Shown here: positions 14,340 to 17,955 of the stretch, piece after piece
How positions within the stretch are numbered: the stretch's first letter is position 1
Layout of the letters: the number at the start of each line of letters is the position of its first letter
DNA from: CAYYGL01 sp964471235
Lineage (GTDB): Bacteria > Calditrichota > Calditrichia > RBG-13-44-9 > J075
Length of the DNA stretch: 17,955 bases
Assembly: GCA_964471235.1 (NCBI GenBank)
Contig: CAYYGL010000100.1
Span: forward strand, 1 to 17,955
Reading direction: 5' to 3'
Made by a program: the position numbers and the translations under genes
Notes under the pieces: generated by a model
Database searches by the model: none
What the model saw: the letters and a program-made list of their open reading frames with translations, nothing else
Told to the model about the DNA's origin: nothing

Positions 14340-14559
14340 GGGATTGGGTATAAGGGTAATGTAACCGGAATTTATGATTTAGGATAAATGGGTGATGGAT
14401 GACAAATAATGAGTAATGCGTAAAGAGTTTAATTATTGGCTGTTGGCTTTTCTCCCCCCTTAATTCTCGTTTAGCGCTGATAGCTGATTATTGTTGTTTC
14501 TGCCGACTGCCATCTGTCACTGCCAACTGCACCTGATCTCCATCTGCTCAGTTACCTTC

Positions 14560-16266
14560 TCACTCCCCTCCCCGGTATTCGGATTCGCCATTGGTTTCCG
14601 TTTTTACCTGCGGGGGAAATTTTTTCAGCCACTCTTCGCTCGGTTGGGCAGAGTTATCCCGCTTCCAGCGGCCGTCCACTTTGCCGGCAACCGGGGAATG
14701 CTTTTGAAAATAATCTATCAGCGCTTCCCCAACCTTTACGCCGCTAAAATCCACTTCCGAGCGGGGAATGTCTTTCAACATATATAAGCCGGAGTTTCCT
14801 TCCAGCAAATAATCATTGGTCGCCACCCGGTAGATTTTATCCGGTTCCAGGGGAACACCGCCCACCTCCATATAAACCACCCGCTGCCCATCGGGGAGAT
14901 TTTTGTTGAAAATCACCTTGCCACCGGAGATCACCAGCCCCCGGCTGCCACCGGATACCTTCCGCTCAATAATGGTTTTTAAAAATAACCCGCTACAATG
15001 AAAACTGACAATCTCATTTCCGAAGGGCAGCACTTTAAAAATATCTTCCCGGGTAACCGGACCGGCTTTGATATCCGCCCGAATTCCGCCGAAATTCATA
15101 AAAGCAAAATCCGCCCCGCTTCGTTCCCGCATCACATCGGCAATCAAATTGTTCAATGGAGCTTCACCGACACTGGAGCGGGTTAAACTGTTGCTTGCCT
15201 GACCAATCACTTCCCGGTAGCCTTTCTCGTATTTGGCTTCCTGTTCGGCTAAAAATGCCGCCACCACACTGTCTGGCCAGAATTGATCTTCCTGCAACAG
15301 TAGCAAATCATTTTGGTCTACCGGAAGGTGGTAACCGGCAATGGTTTTCGTCTGCCAGTGAATGGTGAAATCCACCCAGCCCAGGTTGCCGCCGTTAGCG
15401 TAATTTTGTAAACAAATAGTATGATTGACCGGGTCTTCCCACGGTTGGGGATAGCCTTTGTGGAGATGCCCGCCGAGCAGAATGTCGATCCCTTTTACAT
15501 AATGGGCAATTTCCATGGCATTAATATGCCCCCTGTTGATGACCTGTGCCCGGGTACTCTGGCGTAACTTACGATAGCCCTCTTTGGGGTCGTATGGCAG
15601 CCCGGTATGGACCAGCGCCACCACCAGATCAACTCCCCGGGAGCGCAGGGAATCCACCGCTGCCTGGAGGGAGATGATTTCGTTGCGAAACTCCAATCCT
15701 TTAATATTTTCCGGGTAACTCATGTGCGCCGTACCAGTTGTTGTGACCCCGGTAATCCCGATTCGCATGCCTTCTTTTTCAATAATTACATAGGGTTTCA
15801 GCCATTTCCAGGGTTCTCCGGTGCGAGTGTCATAAATGTTGGCAGATACCCAGGGGAAACGAGACATTTGAATCAACTCACTCAGGTTATCCTTCCCAAG
15901 ATCAAAGTCGTGGTTCCCGGGAGTTACGGCATCGTAGTGCATCATATTCATATATTCCACGACCGCTCTTCCTTTGGAAAGGGTGCCCACCAACGTTCCC
16001 TGAAACGTATCTCCGGCATCAATCAGTAGCACCGGGTTGCCTTTCGCTTGTGCCTGCTGACGCACTTTTTTGATAATGGCAGCTGCCGAGGCGCCCCCGC
16101 CCAGCATCGGGGGAAAATCCGGATTTAAAAACTCCGCCTTCTGCGGAACAATCCCGCCATGCACATCATTGGTAAAAAAAATCGTTAAGGTGCGATACTC
16201 GTCCGACTGCCCCCATGCCAGCTGGGTTGCCCACAGGAACAGAATTACTGGAATCAGTTTTTTCAC
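14560..16266 (-). CDS. Exported 5'-nucleotidase / UshA-like metallophosphoesterase
   Basis: Periplasmic or surface two-metal hydrolase of nucleotides and related phosphates, 568 residues. A signal peptide (MKKLIPVILFLWATQLAWG) is followed by the metallophosphoesterase domain: FTNDVHGG (about 30-37), IDAGDTFQGT (about 81-90), TPGNHDFDLG (about 115-124), VALVHTGL and LLGGHLHKG carry the expected Asp, Asn and His ligands. The C-terminal nucleotidase domain follows from about 355 (NNLIADVMRERSGADFAFMNFGGIRADI). The start is GTG at 16266 (an ATG one frame off is followed at once by TGA), with GGAG seven bases upstream. A charged tail of about 40 residues extends past the domain. larC lies 220 bases downstream on the same strand, possibly on the same transcript. 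Exact substrate uncertain. Confidence 0.92.
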   Translation of the reverse strand: MKKLIPVILFLWATQLAWGQSDEYRTLTIFFTNDVHGGIVPQKAEFLNPDFPPMLGGGASAAAIIKKVRQQAQAKGNPVLLIDAGDTFQGTLVGTLSKGRAVVEYMNMMHYDAVTPGNHDFDLGKDNLSELIQMSRFPWVSANIYDTRTGEPWKWLKPYVIIEKEGMRIGITGVTTTGTAHMSYPENIKGLEFRNEIISLQAAVDSLRSRGVDLVVALVHTGLPYDPKEGYRKLRQSTRAQVINRGHINAMEIAHYVKGIDILLGGHLHKGYPQPWEDPVNHTICLQNYANGGNLGWVDFTIHWQTKTIAGYHLPVDQNDLLLLQEDQFWPDSVVAAFLAEQEAKYEKGYREVIGQASNSLTRSSVGEAPLNNLIADVMRERSGADFAFMNFGGIRADIKAGPVTREDIFKVLPFGNEIVSFHCSGLFLKTIIERKVSGGSRGLVISGGKVIFNKNLPDGQRVVYMEVGGVPLEPDKIYRVATNDYLLEGNSGLYMLKDIPRSEVDFSGVKVGEALIDYFQKHSPVAGKVDGRWKRDNSAQPSEEWLKKFPPQVKTETNGESEYRGGE

Positions 16267-16449
16267 ATCGTATCTCCGTTTGTTATCAAGCTAATATATC
16301 GGGTGTTAAAAAAGGATGCAAGGGGTTAAAATAGTGTTTGGTATTAACTGCCCTTCGCTGCTGGCTGTTAGCGTATGGGAGTACCTGTCTGGTCGCTGAC
16401 TCTTCCCTTGCTTCACCCTGCGGGGGATTTGCTACGTCATATCGTAAAA

Positions 16450-16457
16450 GAGGTTTA
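16450..16457. repeat. 8-bp target-site duplication, left copy
   Basis: GAGGTTTA, identical to 16655-16662, abuts the second MITE. Confidence 0.7.
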
Positions 16458-16654
16458 GTCACTACTCAGGTAATAGCTATTTAGGAAGTAGATTGGCAAG
16501 AGTTCCTGTAAAAATCTGTTTTTGTCATCAACCCTTTTTCTTTACCGTACCGTAATGATCCCAGCGGATACGCGACAGCCACAACGTGAAAGAGATAAAC
16601 ATTTGTTCGTTGCGAACGTTGCGTTCGTTGCGGTATAACAACCTGAGTCGTTAT
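16458..16654. mobile_element. 197-bp IS66-type MITE in the spacer before proC
   Basis: Non-coding element with inverted ends. The left end is GTCACTACTCAGGT, and the right end reads inward on the minus strand as ATAACGACTCAGGT (11 of 14 identical). Both are explained by decay from GTAACTACTCAGGT. Perfect 8-bp duplications GAGGTTTA flank it. End sequence and duplication length again fit the IS66 family. Both termini have drifted, so this copy is probably older than the one at 4183-4368 and immobile. It contains a three-unit 9-bp tandem repeat (16606-16632). The interior is unlike that of the first MITE. Confidence 0.68.
16606..16632 (+). repeat. Three tandem 9-bp units in the second MITE
   Basis: TTCGTTGCG, AACGTTGCG and TTCGTTGCG lie head to tail (core CGTTGCG). 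They sit 22 bases inside the right end of the element and could be subterminal transposase-binding repeats or simple local duplication. Confidence 0.6.
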
Positions 16655-16662
16655 GAGGTTTA
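16655..16662. repeat. 8-bp target-site duplication, right copy
   Basis: GAGGTTTA, identical to 16450-16457, abuts the right end of the second MITE. Confidence 0.7.
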
Positions 16663-17036
16663 TTTAAAGCCGTTCACCTTTTTTATGTCGGACAACAATT
16701 TACCGGATGCCTGTGCTCCTGGCAGCGGAGTGGCGCCTCATTGCATTCGCACGAATTTTTAAGTTGGATATTGTGCCCGGCATGGATAATTTTGGTAACC
16801 GGTTTAGAAGATTTGTGGAAAATCATGTTTTGGGTAACCATCCTTTCTGGAAACGTTTGTTATCCGCAGAATGCCCGGATATCGCCTTTGTCAGAGCTTT
16901 CATCCCCTCAATTGGGTAAAGGACGGAAGCTGTTATCAAACGCTGTGCGCATGGGCATATACGGATAGCTGCACGGATGGCGCATTTCTTAACTTTTGTA
17001 AAAATTTTTCGATGATCCATTTTTCTTTTTTAACCC

Positions 17037-17043
17037 AAAGAGG
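17037..17043 (+). promoter_or_regulatory. proC ribosome-binding site
   Basis: AAAGAGG with a nine-base spacer to the ATG at 17053; the second ATG at 17056 is 12 bases away and less well placed. Confidence 0.6.
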
Positions 17044-17052
17044 TAAATCTTT

Positions 17053-17874
17053 ATGATGAAAATAGCAATCATTGGCTGCGGCAGCATGGGGCTGACCTAT
17101 GCCCGCTCTTTCTTGCAATTCAACCTGGTTAGCCGGGATCACCTGTTGCTGATTGCCAAGAACAAAAAACATCAGCAAAAACTCGATGAACTGGAGCTGG
17201 GAAAAACCGTGGTGGGCATTGATGAGCAGTTAGGGGACTATGGGATCATCATCCTGTCGGTTAAGCCGCAGGATTTTGGCAGTATTGCCCCGGGATTGAA
17301 AGCGGCAATTTCCTCCCACCATTTACTGCTTTCGGTGATGGCGGGGGTCACCATCTCCACCATCAAGCAGGCGGTTCAGCACGATATCATCATTCGCGCC
17401 ATGCCCAACACCCCGGCGCAATTGGGCATGGGGGTTACGGCTTTTACTGCCAGCGAGGCGGTCAATATCCACCAGGTGAGCATTATTGACAATCTGCTCA
17501 GCACCACCGGTCGTACAATATTCCTGGAAAATGAACAGTTGTTGGATGCTGTGACCGCCCTGAGTGGATCAGGACCGGCATATTTTTTCTTTATGGTCAA
17601 ATGCATGATCGATGCCGGGGTGCAGTTGGGGCTGGAAGAATCCGTGGCGTCCATGCTGGTAAAACAAACCATGTTAGGTTCATTTCATTTGATGAACCAG
17701 TCGCCCAAATCCCTGGATGAGTTAATAAAAGCCGTCGCCTCCAAAGGGGGTACCACAGAAGCCGCCTTCAACAAACTTGAAGAGACGCACCTTGGAGAGA
17801 ACTTTATCGAAGCAATCAAGGTTGCCTGCAACCGTGCCCGGGAACTCTCCCACCTGTTTAATAATAAGGGATGA
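17053..17874 (+). CDS. proC: Pyrroline-5-carboxylate reductase
   Basis: Cytoplasmic NAD(P)H enzyme that reduces 1-pyrroline-5-carboxylate to proline, the last step of proline synthesis. The 273-residue product matches the usual length. The N-terminal Rossmann fold has IAIIGCGSMG (4-13), followed by ILSVKPQ (about 67-73) and IIRAMPNTPAQLGMGV (about 113-128). The C-terminal helical dimerisation and active-site domain has ALSGSGPAYFFF (about 170-181) and AVASKGGTTEAAF (about 232-244), the P5C-binding signature. The frame is complete, ending at 17874. proA and proB are not in the window. The 81 bases after the stop hold no visible gene or terminator. Confidence 0.96.
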   Translation: MMKIAIIGCGSMGLTYARSFLQFNLVSRDHLLLIAKNKKHQQKLDELELGKTVVGIDEQLGDYGIIILSVKPQDFGSIAPGLKAAISSHHLLLSVMAGVTISTIKQAVQHDIIIRAMPNTPAQLGMGVTAFTASEAVNIHQVSIIDNLLSTTGRTIFLENEQLLDAVTALSGSGPAYFFFMVKCMIDAGVQLGLEESVASMLVKQTMLGSFHLMNQSPKSLDELIKAVASKGGTTEAAFNKLEETHLGENFIEAIKVACNRARELSHLFNNKG

Positions 17875-17955
17875 GCGGGTTAGGTACCCACAAATTGTAC
17901 GAGAATCTCGACTTTCATGAAATCAATTCGTTCGTTTGATAGGGGAGATGCGTCC

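Larger units (their letters stand above)
16267..17052. other. 786-bp spacer between ushA-like gene and proC
   Basis: No convincing gene is seen on either strand; the short frames at 16707-17020 give no recognisable domain. It contains a 197-bp MITE with target duplications (16450-16662). From 16663 to about 17036 the sequence is mixed and could be decayed coding DNA or an unrecognised RNA. The last part carries the proC ribosome-binding site. Confidence 0.6.

Noticed and set aside
14353..14560. Possible third MITE with GTAAC near 14361 and GTTAC near 14553
   Set aside because: The flanking octamers (AGGGTAAT and CTTCTCAC) differ and the bases inward of GTAAC/GTTAC do not pair.
16707..17020. 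Three short overlapping frames (two plus, one minus) before proC
   Set aside because: None shows a recognisable motif, a ribosome-binding site or codon pattern like the neighbouring genes; they may be decayed DNA, so I list the region only as spacer.

Overview
The window looks like a chromosomal stretch from a Gram-negative bacterium of the FCB (Fibrobacteres-Chlorobi-Bacteroidetes) group, possibly Calditrichota/KSB1-like. The supporting features are a TonB-dependent receptor that opens with a carboxypeptidase-like regulatory domain, exported lipoprotein-like and 5'-nucleotidase proteins, a multi-pass SpoIIE-type phosphatase, a homodimeric-type pyruvate dehydrogenase E1, and a mix of Shine-Dalgarno and SD-less starts. 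The lineage is inferred from gene style only. There are no rRNAs, phage genes, CRISPR arrays or full insertion sequences.

Layout. 1-514: spacer with a terminator-like hairpin and a lone transposon-like end. 515-1725 (+): recX and a small three-helix membrane protein. 1887-4106 (-): TonB-dependent receptor. 4130-4862 (-): a VapBC-type toxin-antitoxin pair with an intact antitoxin and a wrecked PIN toxin. 4935-8063 (-): a SpoIIE-type membrane phosphatase followed by a small lipoprotein. 8346-9050 (+): a WbqC-family protein. 9202-11913 (+): aceE. 12037-12729 (-): an unusual response regulator with a histidine-kinase-like dimerisation helix and no ATPase domain. 12981-13053 (+): tRNA-Phe with a clear promoter and terminator. 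13146-14339 (-): larC (nickel-pincer cofactor synthesis). 14560-16266 (-): exported UshA-like 5'-nucleotidase. 16267-17052: a 786-bp spacer. 17053-17874 (+): proC.

The most informative structures are two short non-coding mobile elements (MITEs). Each is flanked by a perfect 8-bp target duplication: TACAAGTT (read on the minus strand) at 4183-4368 and GAGGTTTA at 16458-16654. Their inverted ends derive from GTAAC(T/A)A(C/T)T, which fits the IS66 transposon family (GTAA ends, 8-bp duplications). One lies inside the PIN-toxin gene. Removing it and one duplication copy restores the expected PIN reading ...IIHTSFEIDDI... and exposes a second, independent lesion: the segment holding the remaining catalytic acids has been deleted. 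A third, unpaired end of the same type lies at 160-173.

Most genes are single housekeeping or accessory functions rather than one pathway. The clearest functional pairings are recX with its downstream membrane gene, the phosphatase with its lipoprotein, and the decayed toxin with its antitoxin. I see no convincing new multi-gene system. The best leads are the MITE families, the chimeric toxin remnant, the receiver-DHp protein and the phosphatase-lipoprotein pair.
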